Shown: piece after piece, positions 1 through 8,571 of the stretch
How the letters are laid out: each line of letters begins with the position of its first letter
How positions within the stretch are numbered: the first letter of the stretch is position 1
Source of the DNA: Pseudomonadota bacterium
GTDB taxonomy: Bacteria; Pseudomonadota; Gammaproteobacteria; Burkholderiales; Burkholderiaceae_D
Direction of reading: 5' to 3'
Length of the DNA stretch: 33,338 bases
Assembly: GCA_021821365.1 (NCBI GenBank)
Contig: JAKACN010000023.1
Span: forward strand, 1 to 33,338
Program-made: the position numbers and the translations under genes
Notes under the pieces: generated by a model
Databases searched by the model: none
What the model was told of the DNA's origin: nothing
What the model saw: the letters and a program-made list of their open reading frames with translations, nothing else

Positions 1-1034
1 TTCTCCAGCCGCATCAGCGCGTCGCGCGGCGTGTTGGCAAGCAGCGTCGCCAGCGAGCCTTCGTGGCCGGTGTTCATCGCCTGCAGCATGTCGACCGCTT
101 CGGGGCCGCGTACCTCGCCGACGATGATGCGATCGGGCCGCATGCGCAGCGCGTTCTTGACCAGCGCGCGCTGGCTGATCTCGCCCCGGCCCTCGATATT
201 CGGCGGGCGCGATTCCAGCCGTACCACGTGCGGCTGCTGCAGACGCAATTCGGCGGTGTCCTCGATCGTGACCACACGCTCGTCGGTACCGATGACGCCG
301 GACAGGATGTTCAGCAGCGTCGTCTTGCCGCCGCCGGTGCCGCCCGACACGAGGATGTTCAGCCTCGCCTTGACCATGGCTTCCAGCAGCCTGGCCATCG
401 GTTGCGTCAGGCTCTGGAACTGCAGCAGGTCGTCCATGCCCAGTGCCTTGGTGCCGAAACGCCGGATCGACATGATGGGGCCGTCGATGGCGAGCGGCGG
501 GATGATGACGTTGACGCGCGAGCCGTCGGGCAGGCGGGCATCGACCATCGGGCTCGATTCGTCGAGACGGCGACCTACGCCGGAGACGATCTTGTCGATG
601 ATCTTCATCAGATGCGCGTTGTCATTGAAGCGGATCGGCGTTTCTTCGAGCTTGCCGTGGCGCTCCACGTACACCTGGTCGCAGGTGTTGACGAGGATAT
701 CGGACACGGTGGGGTCGGCCATCAGCAGTTCGAGCGGTCCGAAGCCGAGCATTTCGTGCAGGATGTCGCGCACCAGGTTCTTGCGTTCGGCATCGTTGAC
801 GGCGGCATTCTCCGCGCTGAGCACCATCTCCACCATGTGCTTCAGCTCGTCCTTGCGCTGGATCTGCGGCAATTTCTCGATGGCCTTGAGATCGATGCGT
901 TCGAGCAGATTGAGATGGGTGCGCAGCTTCAGGTCGCGATAGGCTTCATCCTCGCCGGCGCATGCCTGCGGCGCGGTGGCGATGCCGGCCGTGGTATCGG
1001 CGGTGGCGTTTCCCAGCAGCTTTCTGAGTGACAT
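1..1034 (-). CDS. cpaF: Tad/Flp pilus assembly ATPase CpaF (TadA), 3' part missing
   Basis: Secretion-type ATPase of the GspE/VirB11 family that powers Flp pilus assembly at the cytoplasmic face of the inner membrane. The translation starts [14 protein letters not shown] at an ATG at 1032-1034. It carries an N-terminal helical region, the [19 protein letters not shown] segment, a Walker A loop GGTGGGKTT near residues 230-239 with its lysine near 237, a [11 protein letters not shown] box, and [21 protein letters not shown] (Walker B and His box). The frame is open to base 1, so about 100 C-terminal residues are missing. It is last of the Tad genes visible and follows cpaE by 23 bp, so it is surely co-transcribed with it; tadB and tadC would be expected beyond the left edge. 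Confidence 0.96.
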   Translation of the reverse strand, partial: MSLRKLLGNATADTTAGIATAPQACAGEDEAYRDLKLRTHLNLLERIDLKAIEKLPQIQRKDELKHMVEMVLSAENAAVNDAERKNLVRDILHEMLGFGPLELLMADPTVSDILVNTCDQVYVERHGKLEETPIRFNDNAHLMKIIDKIVSGVGRRLDESSPMVDARLPDGSRVNVIIPPLAIDGPIMSIRRFGTKALGMDDLLQFQSLTQPMARLLEAMVKARLNILVSGGTGGGKTTLLNILSGVIGTDERVVTIEDTAELRLQQPHVVRLESRPPNIEGRGEISQRALVKNALRMRPDRIIVGEVRGPEAVDMLQAMNTGHEGSLATLLANTPRDALMRLE

Positions 1035-1057
1035 GATGACTCTCCCTGTTTCCCGGT

Positions 1058-2272
1058 TCATGCGTTCACCGCGGCATTCGGCGCCATGGGGACGGTTCGC
1101 GCAACATGCCTGAAGACACGTGCAACCCAGTTGTCGCTGTCGCGCGCCGGCCGGCCCAGCAATTGCGCGCTCCATTGCATCAGCGCGCGCGATACCGGGC
1201 TCTCCGGCGCCGACTGTCCGATCGGGACGCCCTGGTTCACGGATGCGGCGACCGCCGCGTAGTCGTTGGGTATCGTGCGGTGGATGCGGTGTCCGAGCAC
1301 GTCTTCCATATCCTTGATGCGCAGATCGCCGCTCTTCTCGTAGCGATTGACCACCAGTTCCACTTTCTGCTCCGGATACTCCAGGCTGCGGAACACCTCC
1401 AGCATCCGTTTGGCGCCGCGCACGCAGGGCAGGTTGGCCTGCAGCACCGCATGGATCAGGTCGGCGTGATCGAGCGCGCGCACGCTTGCGGCATCTACCG
1501 TGCGGCCGACGTCGAGCACGATGTAATCGAAATGCCGGCGCGCCAGTGAAAGCAGGGATTCGACATGCTCCGGCCTTGCTTCCAGCCCGTGCGAAGGATC
1601 GATTGGCGCGGCGAGGACGGCGAGCTTCGGGTTGACGTTGAGCATGCTGGCCTTGAGCAGCGCCGCGTCGAGGCGGTGGATGCCGCGCACGACGTCCGAC
1701 AAGGTGTGAGGCGCCTCGCGGTCGGTCAGGAACATGTGCGCATCCCCGAATTGCAGGTTGAAGTCGATCAGCGCCACGTTGGCATCTCCTGCCGATGACA
1801 GCACGCTGGCGAGATTGCTGGCCAGGAAGGTGGCGCCGCTGCCGCCCTTGCAGGCGGTGAAGGCGATCACCTTGGCACGCGCTGCCGATGGCGACCCGGC
1901 CTTGCCGTGGATTCGTTCGATGGCGGCCTGCAGCGCCAGCGTGTCGAGCGGATACGAAAGCACCTCTTTGACGCCCAGCCGCATTGCCTGGATCAGGAAC
2001 TCGGGCGACTGCCTGTTGCAGACGATGATGGCCGCCGTGGCAGGGTGCGATTCCGCGACACGCGCCAGCGGTGCGAGTTCATCGATCTGCTCGCCGCCGC
2101 ATTCGGCAATCAGGATATCGGTCGGCGCCTGGACTTCCGACTCGGCCATGCGATGCAGTGTCCCTTCGATCGCCCTGATGTGGCTGCTGCTTGCCGCCGT
2201 ATGCAGCGCCGCCCGGATTTCGTCCAGATGCCGCTTGTCGGCCGACATGATCGTGATGCGCAGGTTGTTCAT
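1058..2272 (-). CDS. cpaE: Pilus assembly protein CpaE (TadZ-like, receiver domain plus MinD/ParA-type ATPase)
   Basis: 404-residue localisation ATPase of the Tad secretion system, which positions the pilus machine at the pole in characterised relatives. Residues 1-120 form a receiver-like domain without the full set of acidic phosphorylation residues. Residues 134-150 hold the deviant Walker A motif ([10 protein letters not shown]) of the MinD/ParA superfamily. [13 protein letters not shown] and [13 protein letters not shown] follow as switch and Walker B-like segments. The start ATG at 2270-2272 is preceded by AGAGGA at a 4-base spacing. It lies 42 bp downstream of the lipoprotein gene and 23 bp upstream of cpaF in the same operon. 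The length is normal for CpaE. Confidence 0.95.
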   Translation of the reverse strand: MNNLRITIMSADKRHLDEIRAALHTAASSSHIRAIEGTLHRMAESEVQAPTDILIAECGGEQIDELAPLARVAESHPATAAIIVCNRQSPEFLIQAMRLGVKEVLSYPLDTLALQAAIERIHGKAGSPSAARAKVIAFTACKGGSGATFLASNLASVLSSAGDANVALIDFNLQFGDAHMFLTDREAPHTLSDVVRGIHRLDAALLKASMLNVNPKLAVLAAPIDPSHGLEARPEHVESLLSLARRHFDYIVLDVGRTVDAASVRALDHADLIHAVLQANLPCVRGAKRMLEVFRSLEYPEQKVELVVNRYEKSGDLRIKDMEDVLGHRIHRTIPNDYAAVAASVNQGVPIGQSAPESPVSRALMQWSAQLLGRPARDSDNWVARVFRHVARTVPMAPNAAVNA

Positions 2273-2314
2273 GCTGTCCTCTGTTTCAATGCGTGTCTCG
2301 TGGTCGTTCGGAAT

Positions 2315-2602
2315 TCAGTGCGCGCCGCTTCCCACGCCGATGGTGAAGATGTTCTGATTGGGCACCGGCGCGGCGAACGATTTGTAATAGCGGTCGATGG
2401 CTTCCTTGGCGGGACGGCCGTCCAACTCCGGATTGGCGGTATTCGCCGATGCCTGGGGATTGATCGTCTGGTAGCTCTTCAAGGCGGTGAGGCTCTTGCC
2501 GAAGTGGTCGTCCACCCTGGGTGCGACCGGCGTGCAACCGGCGGCCTGGGCCAGCGCGGCGGCGGCGAGCAGGAACTTCGAATGCGCCAGTAATGTTTTC
2601 AT
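2315..2602 (-). CDS. Small lipoprotein of the Tad pilus operon (CpaD-position protein)
   Basis: 95 residues. The start has a strong ribosome site (AAGGAG, 6 bases before ATG at 2600-2602). The first 20 residues form a lipoprotein signal with a lipobox-like AQAAGC and Cys23, so the mature protein is probably anchored to the outer membrane. The rest (PVAPRVDDHFGKSLTALKSY...) is short, polar and has no catalytic motif. It lies between the secretin gene and cpaE, the place where cpaD/tadD-type lipoproteins sit in Tad loci. A role as secretin pilotin or stabiliser is inferred from position only; full-length CpaD is about twice as long, so this may be a distinct family. Confidence 0.85.
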   Translation of the reverse strand: MKTLLAHSKFLLAAAALAQAAGCTPVAPRVDDHFGKSLTALKSYQTINPQASANTANPELDGRPAKEAIDRYYKSFAAPVPNQNIFTIGVGSGAH

Positions 2603-2612
2603 GATGTGCTCC

Positions 2613-4139
2613 TTAGTTCAGTTCGAATCCGGTGAGCGTTGCGCTCGGTGTCGCTGCAGGCTTGTCTGCAGGGGCGTGCTGGCCTGCCGGAGATTCCCTT
2701 GCTTCCATCCGGCCTTCGAGGAAGAGCTCCTGGCGCGTCGGCGCGACAAAGCTGTCGGTCGGCAGCGGATAGCTGGCCGGCAGCGGCTTGACCAGGTGCG
2801 GGGTAACGATGAACACCAGTTCCGTCTTGTCGTTCTGGAAGTCGCTGCTGCGGAACAGCGCACCGAGAACGGGCACCTCGCCGAGTCCCGGTATCGCCTT
2901 GATGTTTTCCGTGACGTTGTTCTTGATCAGGCCGCCGATGGCGAAGCTCTGGCCGTCGAACAGCTGCACCGTGGTTGCCGCGCGGCGGGTGGTGATCAGC
3001 GGCAGGATCGCGTTGCCGCCTGTCGCGGTGGACGTGAAGCCGACGCCCTCGCGCGACAGTTCGGAGACTTCCGGGGCTACCTTCAGGTTGATGCGTCCGC
3101 CATCGAGCACGGTCGGCGTGAAATGCAGGCCGACGCCGAATTCCTTTTCTTCCAGCGTGATCTTGCCGTTCGAGTCCTGCGCCACCGGGATGAAGATGCG
3201 GCCGCCGGCGAGGAAGCTGCCTTCCTGGCCGCTGACCGCCATCACGGTCGGCTCCGCGAGCACCTTGACGAGGCCGTTCTTGGCGTCGGCATCGATTTTC
3301 AGCATGTCGTTGCCTTTCGTCAGGCTCAGGCCGGCGTTGGCGCCTGCCGCGAAATTCGATAGCAGGGTCGAGGTCCAGCTGCCGCGGGTCGAATCCAGCG
3401 ACAAGGTGCCGCCGATCTTGTCCAGCACGGAGCGCGAGACCTCGGCCACCTTCACCTCCAGCATGACCTGTTGCGGCGAGCCGACCGACATCATGTTGAC
3501 GACGCGATCCTGCGTGGCGCCTGCGATGCCGCCCTGCTTGCGCACGAAGGCGCCGGCGATCGTCATGATGCGGTCGATGGCGCCCGCATCGGACACGGTG
3601 CCGCTGACGACGAGCGAATCGGCGGCCGCGCTGACCTTGACGTTTTTCTCGGCAGGCAGCAATTCGTGCAGGCTGGATTGCACGGCCGCCGTATCGATGC
3701 CGACATTGAGCTCCACGATCGCGCAGCGTCCCTCCTTGTTCTGGAACATCAGGTTGGTCGCGCCGACCTTCTTGCCGAACGCGAAGAACATGTTGCGCGG
3801 CGTGGCCGAGGTGAGCGGCTCCATCTGCACGACGTCCGGATTGCCCACCGAGCGCAGCCAGGCCGGCGCGGGCAGATTCATTTGCGCCAGGTCGAGCGTG
3901 GCCGACTTGCCTTCGGCGACATGCATGCTGGCGGATGGCCCGATTTCGCCGGCGCAGACCGGCGTGGCCGGCTGTGCCGGTGCCTTGGCGGTGGCCGCCG
4001 TTTTTGCTGGCGCAGCGCTGGCGCTGTTCGCGAGGCATGGATAGGTAAGGGCGGCTGCGGCAGTCGCGGCGATGAGCATCGCGCCCGGCCCGGATAGCTT
4101 GTGCGCCCCGGATTTCACAATTTGCTGAATCTTGTCCAT
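2613..4139 (-). CDS. cpaC: Flp pilus secretin CpaC/RcpA
   Basis: Outer-membrane secretin through which the Flp pilus leaves the cell, about 508 residues. An N-terminal signal segment (about residues 15-45, rich in Ala) leads to a Pro/Ala linker. The pilus-and-flagellum N-terminal domain follows (SASMHVAEGKSATLDLAQ), then a BON-like domain with SADSLVVSGTVSDAGAIDRI. The secretin domain follows: VAEVSRSVLDKIGG, FLAGGRIFIPVAQ, GVGLHFTPTVLDGGRINLKV, and the C-terminal GQSFAIGGLIKNN, IPGLGEVPVLGALFRS and ELVFIVTPHLVKPL signature. Two Met codons are adjacent; 4139 sits 5 bases after AGGGGG and is preferred over 4142. A further in-frame upstream Met at 4190 overlaps the cpaB end and has no ribosome site. 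Confidence 0.95.
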   Translation of the reverse strand: MDKIQQIVKSGAHKLSGPGAMLIAATAAAALTYPCLANSASAAPAKTAATAKAPAQPATPVCAGEIGPSASMHVAEGKSATLDLAQMNLPAPAWLRSVGNPDVVQMEPLTSATPRNMFFAFGKKVGATNLMFQNKEGRCAIVELNVGIDTAAVQSSLHELLPAEKNVKVSAAADSLVVSGTVSDAGAIDRIMTIAGAFVRKQGGIAGATQDRVVNMMSVGSPQQVMLEVKVAEVSRSVLDKIGGTLSLDSTRGSWTSTLLSNFAAGANAGLSLTKGNDMLKIDADAKNGLVKVLAEPTVMAVSGQEGSFLAGGRIFIPVAQDSNGKITLEEKEFGVGLHFTPTVLDGGRINLKVAPEVSELSREGVGFTSTATGGNAILPLITTRRAATTVQLFDGQSFAIGGLIKNNVTENIKAIPGLGEVPVLGALFRSSDFQNDKTELVFIVTPHLVKPLPASYPLPTDSFVAPTRQELFLEGRMEARESPAGQHAPADKPAATPSATLTGFELN

Positions 4140-4180
4140 CATTTCCCCCTGGTTCAGGTCTGGTTGGGTGCGGTGTGCGG

Positions 4181-5038
4181 TCAGTAGCATTGCGTGATGA
4201 GCCCGGTGCCGGTCATCAGGTGCTGGCAGACGGCCGGTGCTTTCGCAACGATTTTTGCCGGATGCGGCTTTGCGGGAGCAGGCTTGGCGGCGGCGGGCGG
4301 TGCGGAAGCTGCGGGCTTGGCATTGGCCATGCCCAGCAAGGTGTCCTTCGTGGCGCCGTTGGTCGCGGCCGGTGTGACGTCCACCTGGTTGCGCAGCACC
4401 AGGGAGAGCTGGCCGACGCTGCGCGCCAGGTCCAGTTTCTCCGCCTGTTCCGGTGTCACTTCCAGCGTGACCGCATTCACGACCTTCGGCGCAGTGTCGT
4501 TCACGCTGGCTTCCTGCGCCACCGCAAGCACGAGGATGCGCTCGAGAACGACCTTGGAAACGCTCTGATCGAGATGCTCGCCCTGTTTGGCCTTCTGATC
4601 GTTCTGGGTGCTGACCAGGATGTCGACGTAATTGCCGGGCAACGCAAAGCCGGCGACGCCGATCACGTCGTTGACGCGCACGGTCATTGCCCGCTTGCCT
4701 TCCGTGACGACCGCCGAAAGGCCGCCTGCCGCACCGGGCAGCGCGAGCTTGGATTCCAGCAGCGGCTCCCCGCGTTGCAGTGCGACGCGTGTGACGCGTG
4801 TTTCAAGCGGCTTGATTTCGGTGAACGCGCCGGCCGGAACGCTGTCCGCGGGCCAGTCGGCCAGCCGCATCATATCGGGTGCCAGCCGGGTACCAAGGTT
4901 GAGGTTGTCCGCGGCAATGACAATCTTGCGTGTGCTCAGACTGGCTTGTTCATTCATCCAGCGCGACGCGAGGAATACCGCGGCCATCGCGGCTGCGCAG
5001 GACACGCCAATCATGATGGCAGCTCTTGATCCTTTCAT
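4181..5038 (-). CDS. cpaB: Flp pilus assembly protein CpaB (RcpC)
   Basis: 285-residue Tad protein with one N-terminal membrane segment (IMIGVSCAAAMAAVFLASRW) and a periplasmic SAF-like domain (TRKIVIAADNLNLGTRLAPDM...) followed by the RcpC/CpaB domain (AMTVRVNDVIGVAGFALPGNYVDIL). It works with the secretin, possibly by binding peptidoglycan or gating the pore. The start at 5036-5038 is fixed by a near-perfect ribosome site GGGAGG 5 bases upstream; longer frames up to 5134 lack one. The C-terminus is Ala/Pro/Lys rich and low complexity. It ends 41 bp before the preferred secretin start. Upstream is a long gap with one copy of the duplicated 81-bp element, so cpaB probably begins its own transcription unit. 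Confidence 0.93.
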   Translation of the reverse strand: MKGSRAAIMIGVSCAAAMAAVFLASRWMNEQASLSTRKIVIAADNLNLGTRLAPDMMRLADWPADSVPAGAFTEIKPLETRVTRVALQRGEPLLESKLALPGAAGGLSAVVTEGKRAMTVRVNDVIGVAGFALPGNYVDILVSTQNDQKAKQGEHLDQSVSKVVLERILVLAVAQEASVNDTAPKVVNAVTLEVTPEQAEKLDLARSVGQLSLVLRNQVDVTPAATNGATKDTLLGMANAKPAASAPPAAAKPAPAKPHPAKIVAKAPAVCQHLMTGTGLITQCY

Positions 5039-5721
5039 ACCTACCTCCCTGTGTTCGTCAAAAATGTCGCAGGCGGCTATTGGTTCTCGTACTCCTGCGC
5101 TTCCACTGCTGTTATCCGAATCGGTTACCTGCACTCGATTTGCGACCAGGTATCGTTTCGTTACTTGATCTTGTGTGGTAACAATTTGTGACGAGTTCCA
5201 TGGAGGAACGGGATTTTTTGGGAGAGGCGGTAACTGTTTGTCAATCAGGGATCAACCCGGCCTATTACCCTCGACAGCCGCCCCGGGCGTCGTCGTGGAA
5301 GAGTTGCAGGCAGTGCGAAACGCACTCATGGATATTCCACGTCCACCGAGGGGCACTGGATATCAGTGCGAATGCGGCCGCGACGATGGCGAGGGCGTAT
5401 CTGGCCGGGACGGCCGCCGTGGCTTCGAGGATGGTCGCGGACAACAACTATGCGCTATTGAAAACGAGTCAGGATAAATTGTCCGGATTGCGTCGCGAAC
5501 ATGCGCAGGTTCCTCATGTCGAGGAGGCACTCAAGGCGATGTGTATCCAATTGAGGACCATGGCGATGGAGCAGGCGGCGTACCGTTAGCCACGCTTCTG
5601 GATGCGGAGGTTTCGGCGATGCGGACTTCGGAAGCGCGATACGGCTACGTGCGTCGACCGTCTTCGTCACCCATGCGGCGGGCAACATGTGGTCCTTCGT
5701 GCGCCAGAGTTTCCGCTGCCG
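5039..5721. other. Intergenic region between prepilin peptidase and cpaB genes
   Basis: 683 bases. It holds the cpaB ribosome site, the 81-bp element at 5122-5202, and a plus-strand open frame from ATG 5200 (or 5188) to 5589, about 130 codons. The frame's product (MEERDFLGEAVTVCQ...) resembles no family I recognise; its second half (SANAAATMARAYLAG..., LRREHAQVPHVEEALKAM) looks more protein-like than the first. There is no clear ribosome site in front of it. I see no other gene. Confidence 0.6.
5122..5202 (-). repeat. 81-bp duplicated upstream element, copy 1 (ahead of cpaB)
   Basis: Matches 6792-6872 at 77 of 81 positions in the same orientation, offset by 1670 bp. It begins CGGTTACCTGCACTCGATTT and ends GTGACGAGTTCCATG on the plus strand. 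It lies 84 bp upstream of the cpaB start. It is flanked by unrelated sequence, so conservation of just this block suggests a shared promoter or regulator-binding region. I cannot decide between strands for a promoter. No terminal inverted repeats or transposase suggest an insertion sequence. Confidence 0.85.
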
Positions 5722-6336
5722 TCATCCGATCATATCCAGAAACCAGGGCAGGCTGCCGCCGGTGCTCTTGAGGGCGATGTAAATGATGGTTCCGGCGGCG
5801 ATCGCCAGTGCATACGGCATCCTGCCGGCGGGCTCGCGCACCGCATCCACAACAGGCGTTTCATGCATCGCCAGCTTGAAGAAGGCCGTCAGCAGCATCG
5901 TGCGCAGGTTGCCGAGCAGGAGCCGGAGCGTGCCGTTGCGCAGCACCACTGCGAGGATCATCGCGCCACCGGCGATGAAAGTCGCCAGCACCACGCCGAC
6001 AGCGGCTCGCGGTCCGAGGAAGGCGCCGACCATGGCCATCAGCTTGACGTCGCCGGCGCCTAATGCGCGCAGGACGTATAGCGGCAGCATCAGGCCGAAT
6101 CCGGTTGCCAATCCGCCCAGCGCGATCCAGAAGCCAAGGCCGCCCGGCAGCCCGCTGGCAAAGCCGAAGCCTTCGGGCAGGACCGTGTTGAATACGATGC
6201 CGGCAAAAGCACCGGCGAATACCAGGCGGTTGGCGATCCGGCGCTGCCGGACGTCGCTCCATGCCGCGCCGGCCAGCAGCAGGCACAATACGGTCAGGAC
6301 TGCGTTGGCAATCAGCGATGGCGTCAGGTGGTCCAT
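5722..6336 (-). CDS. cpaA: Prepilin peptidase TadV/CpaA (A24 family)
   Basis: 204-residue inner-membrane aspartyl protease that cleaves the leader of the Flp prepilin. The two catalytic aspartates of the family are visible: Asp28 in AAWSDVRQRRIANRL and Asp96 in the GxGD motif (LGAGDVKLMAMVG). About six hydrophobic segments are present. The start at 6334-6336 is preceded by GGAGA with 7-base spacing; the frame is open further upstream to 6537 but that part overlaps the pilin gene and reads as Arg/Pro-rich nonsense. It follows flp by 97 bp and probably shares its transcript. Length matches the short TadV type, which lacks the methyltransferase domain of PilD. Confidence 0.94.
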   Translation of the reverse strand: MDHLTPSLIANAVLTVLCLLLAGAAWSDVRQRRIANRLVFAGAFAGIVFNTVLPEGFGFASGLPGGLGFWIALGGLATGFGLMLPLYVLRALGAGDVKLMAMVGAFLGPRAAVGVVLATFIAGGAMILAVVLRNGTLRLLLGNLRTMLLTAFFKLAMHETPVVDAVREPAGRMPYALAIAAGTIIYIALKSTGGSLPWFLDMIG

Positions 6337-6433
6337 GTCAGGTCTCCGCCTTGGAAAATTTACAGATGGTCTCCGTTGTGGCCTGCCGGCCCGTGGCGGC
6401 TTGCGACGCCGCCACGGTGGAAGGCATCCGGTA

Positions 6434-6646
6434 TCAGGACAGCGGGCCTGCGCATTGCACCGCTGCGCCGCCGCCGAGGCGCGTTGCGATGGTCTTGAAG
6501 GTCTCGCAGAGACGATTGCCGACCGTGGACACGGCAACCGCCACTACAACGGCGATCAGTGCGGCAAGGAGGCCGTACTCGACGGCCGCCGCACCTTCTT
6601 CGTCACGGATAAAGCGCTTCACAGATGCAAAGAATTGGGTTTTCAT
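6434..6646 (-). CDS. flp: Flp/Fap-type pilin
   Basis: 70-residue type IVb pilin subunit. The cleavage site and Flp motif are clear: EEG followed by AAAVEYGLLAALIAVVVAVAV, with Gly18 at the cut and the conserved Glu23-Tyr24 pair. A single hydrophobic helix forms the pilus core, and two Cys residues (47 and 65) near the C-terminus could form a disulfide. The start at 6644-6646 is preceded by AAGGA at 7 to 8 bases. It is the first gene of the Tad locus and is followed directly by its prepilin peptidase. A second copy of the 81-bp element lies 145 bp upstream. Confidence 0.96.
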   Translation of the reverse strand: MKTQFFASVKRFIRDEEGAAAVEYGLLAALIAVVVAVAVSTVGNRLCETFKTIATRLGGGAAVQCAGPLS

Positions 6647-6791
6647 GATTTCTTCCTTAAAAATTGAATCAAGTCACTCAAGACCGGGAGCCGGAGCAAT
6701 ACAGCATCAAATTTCCCATCCCCCTGATCAGCCATGCGAACTCCGTGTCGCGAGGCCACGGAAGTAATCTCCGGATATCCTTGATTCGAGC

Positions 6792-6872
6792 CGGTTACCT
6801 GCACTCGATTTGCTACCAGGTATCGTTTGATTACTTGAACTTGTGTGGTAACAATTTGTGACGAGTTCCATG
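6792..6872 (-). repeat. 81-bp duplicated upstream element, copy 2 (ahead of flp)
   Basis: Partner of 5122-5202, with four substitutions in 81 positions. It lies 145 bp upstream of the flp start. Conserved internal blocks include the imperfect palindrome ACAATTTGT and the AT-rich GTGTGGTAACAATTTGTGAC. On the plus strand TTGATT, 16 bases, TAACAA resembles a sigma-70 promoter in this copy but not in copy 1 (TTCGTT), so I do not assign a promoter. Confidence 0.85.
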
Positions 6873-7222
6873 ATGGAGAGAAATATTGCCGGACCGGCTC
6901 GAATAACTGATTGGCAAGATTCGAAATTGGCCTTGAGGCGCTTCTGACCGGGCGGTCATCCATTGCATGAGGGAAGTGCGCGAAGACGCTGAGCAGGGAT
7001 TTCGCCGGAAGCGGTCAGTTGTTTGGCTATGAGGAAATAGAGAAGCCCGTCGCTCCCGAGCGCCAGTTGCCGTCCTGGCAAAGCGCGGAAGAATGTGGAA
7101 GGCAATTGCCCGATTCGCAGGATGCGCGCGTGCCAATGCTCCACAGGCGCCCGGCGGGGTATTTGCCCTGCGGGCATGATTACATCTCGGCTCGACCCAA
7201 AACCCTATGACGCCGCTATATT

Positions 7223-7292
7223 CGACATTAGAGTAATAATGTCATAATAAAAGGTTTAAAAGTTGGAAATTAATAGTATTACGCAGTAATAT
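7223..7292 (+). promoter_or_regulatory. Promoter region of the kfrA-like gene with two perfect inverted repeats
   Basis: Two dyads are seen: GACATTA (7224-7230), 6-base spacer, TAATGTC (7237-7243); and TATTAC (7277-7282), GCA, GTAATA (7286-7291). Both overlap possible promoters: TCGACA (7223-7228), 17 bases, TAATAA; and TTGGAA (7263-7268), 18 bases, TAATAT (7287-7292). KfrA proteins are known to repress their own promoters by binding such dyads, so autoregulation is likely. Which promoter is used is not decidable here. Confidence 0.5.
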
Positions 7293-7319
7293 CAATAAAA
7301 TATCCGACTCCCCGATATC

Positions 7320-8375
7320 ATGAACGCTTCCGAATTCAACGAAAAACAGCTTCTTGCCGACATCGACCAGCTGCGCGGCCAATTTCCGCAGACTCAGGAT
7401 CTGTACCGCGAAGTCTGCGTCTTGCTGTTCTTCCGCTACGGGGTGACGCCAACCACCAACAAGCTATATCAATTGGTGCGCAAGGGCAGCATGAGCGCGC
7501 CGGCGGAAGCGCTCGGCCGCTTCTGGGAAGACCTGCGCGACAAGAGCCGCGTGCGGATCGAACATCCCGACTTGCCGGAGTCGCTCAAGACGGCAGCCGG
7601 TGAACTGGTGGCGCAGCTCTGGTCTTCCGCTCAGGCCGCTGCGCAGGAAGGGCTGGCCGTGTTGCGCGGCGACGCGCAGGCGCAGGTGGCCGAAGCGCGG
7701 CAATTGCAGGCGGCGGCGGAAGCGGATCGGGAGACGATGCGCGTCTCGCACGCGTTGGTCAGTCAGACGCTGGACCAGGCGCATACTCGCATCGGCGAGC
7801 TGGAACAAGCGGTCGCCGCGCGCGAGGCAACGATCGCCGCAATGGAGAGCCAGCTACAGGTTGCCCGTGGCGAGAACGCTGCCTTGCTGCAGAAACTGGA
7901 AGAGGCGCGGCGGGATTTCAGCACGGAGCTGGAGAAACTGCGGGCCGCTGCAAGCCTTGCCGAGGAGCGCTGCCGGGCATCGGAGGCGAGGGCGCTGCTG
8001 GAGATCGATCGCGAGCGGATGGCCGCCGCGAAGCTCCAGAAGGAGCTCGATGCGAGCCGGAAAGCCGGGGAGCAGCAGGCGGAACGCCATCGTGTCGACG
8101 TGTCGATGCTCAATCAGCAGCTGGGCGATTTCCGGCAACGGGTAGGTGAGCTCGAAGGCAACCTGAAGGAAGTCACCACGAACCGCGACCTGGCGTCGGA
8201 CGAGCTGAAAACCGTGCGCGCTCTGCTCAACGACAAGCATGCTTACGCGGCACGGATGGAAAACGACGCGATCGAGCTGCGAGCGCAGCTCGATCAGGCG
8301 CAACGCAAGATGGAAGAACTGGCGAAGGCGGTCAAGCCGCCACGGCAACGCAAACCCAAGACGGATGCAGCATAG
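7320..8375 (+). CDS. KfrA-like DNA-binding coiled-coil protein
   Basis: 351 residues. Residues about 1-115 match the KfrA N-terminal DNA-binding domain (VCVLLFFRYGVTPTTNKLYQLVRKGSMSAPAEALGRFWEDLRDKSRVRIEHPDLPE in segments). From about 120 to 340 the protein is one long heptad-type coiled coil, rich in Ala, Glu, Arg and Leu. The tail VKPPRQRKPKTDAA is basic. KfrA was first known as a plasmid-stability repressor; chromosomal homologues are common in betaproteobacteria and their role is less clear. It is monocistronic, divergent from the Tad locus. The start ATG has no good ribosome site. I see no plasmid replication or partition genes next to it. Confidence 0.85.
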   Translation: MNASEFNEKQLLADIDQLRGQFPQTQDLYREVCVLLFFRYGVTPTTNKLYQLVRKGSMSAPAEALGRFWEDLRDKSRVRIEHPDLPESLKTAAGELVAQLWSSAQAAAQEGLAVLRGDAQAQVAEARQLQAAAEADRETMRVSHALVSQTLDQAHTRIGELEQAVAAREATIAAMESQLQVARGENAALLQKLEEARRDFSTELEKLRAAASLAEERCRASEARALLEIDRERMAAAKLQKELDASRKAGEQQAERHRVDVSMLNQQLGDFRQRVGELEGNLKEVTTNRDLASDELKTVRALLNDKHAYAARMENDAIELRAQLDQAQRKMEELAKAVKPPRQRKPKTDAA

Positions 8376-8571
8376 GGCCTGCCTGCCTTTGCGCGCAGGT
8401 TGGACAACCTGAAGTTCGGAACAACCGGGCAGAGTCCGGATATTCAGGCGTTCTTGTTTCGCGCGCGGTCGTGATCGAGGTCGTTGATACCCGGCATGGC
8501 ATGATCGAGCCGGCACAAGCCGCACGTCGCATGCGGCCGATTGCGACGGTTCGCCATGGTGCAGCCGATCG

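Larger units (their letters stand above)
6647..7319. other. Intergenic region between flp and the kfrA-like gene
   Basis: 673 bases between divergent genes. It contains the flp leader, the second 81-bp element (6792-6872), a GC-average stretch 6880-7200 with only short unsupported frames on both strands, and an AT-rich promoter region from about 7205 with two perfect inverted repeats. I find no gene in it. Confidence 0.6.

Noticed and set aside
31-1031. Long plus-strand open frames opposite cpaF
   Set aside because: Antisense shadows of a well-conserved gene; no family similarity.
2599-4038. 479-codon minus-strand frame overlapping the secretin gene
   Set aside because: Arg/Gly-rich out-of-frame shadow of the secretin sequence.
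6792-6872. Sigma-54 promoter inside the duplicated 81-bp element
   Set aside because: GG and GC pairs are not at the required 10-base distance in either copy.
7320-8375. Plasmid replication origin near the KfrA-like gene
   Set aside because: No rep, par or iteron sequence in the neighbourhood; chromosomal KfrA homologues are common.
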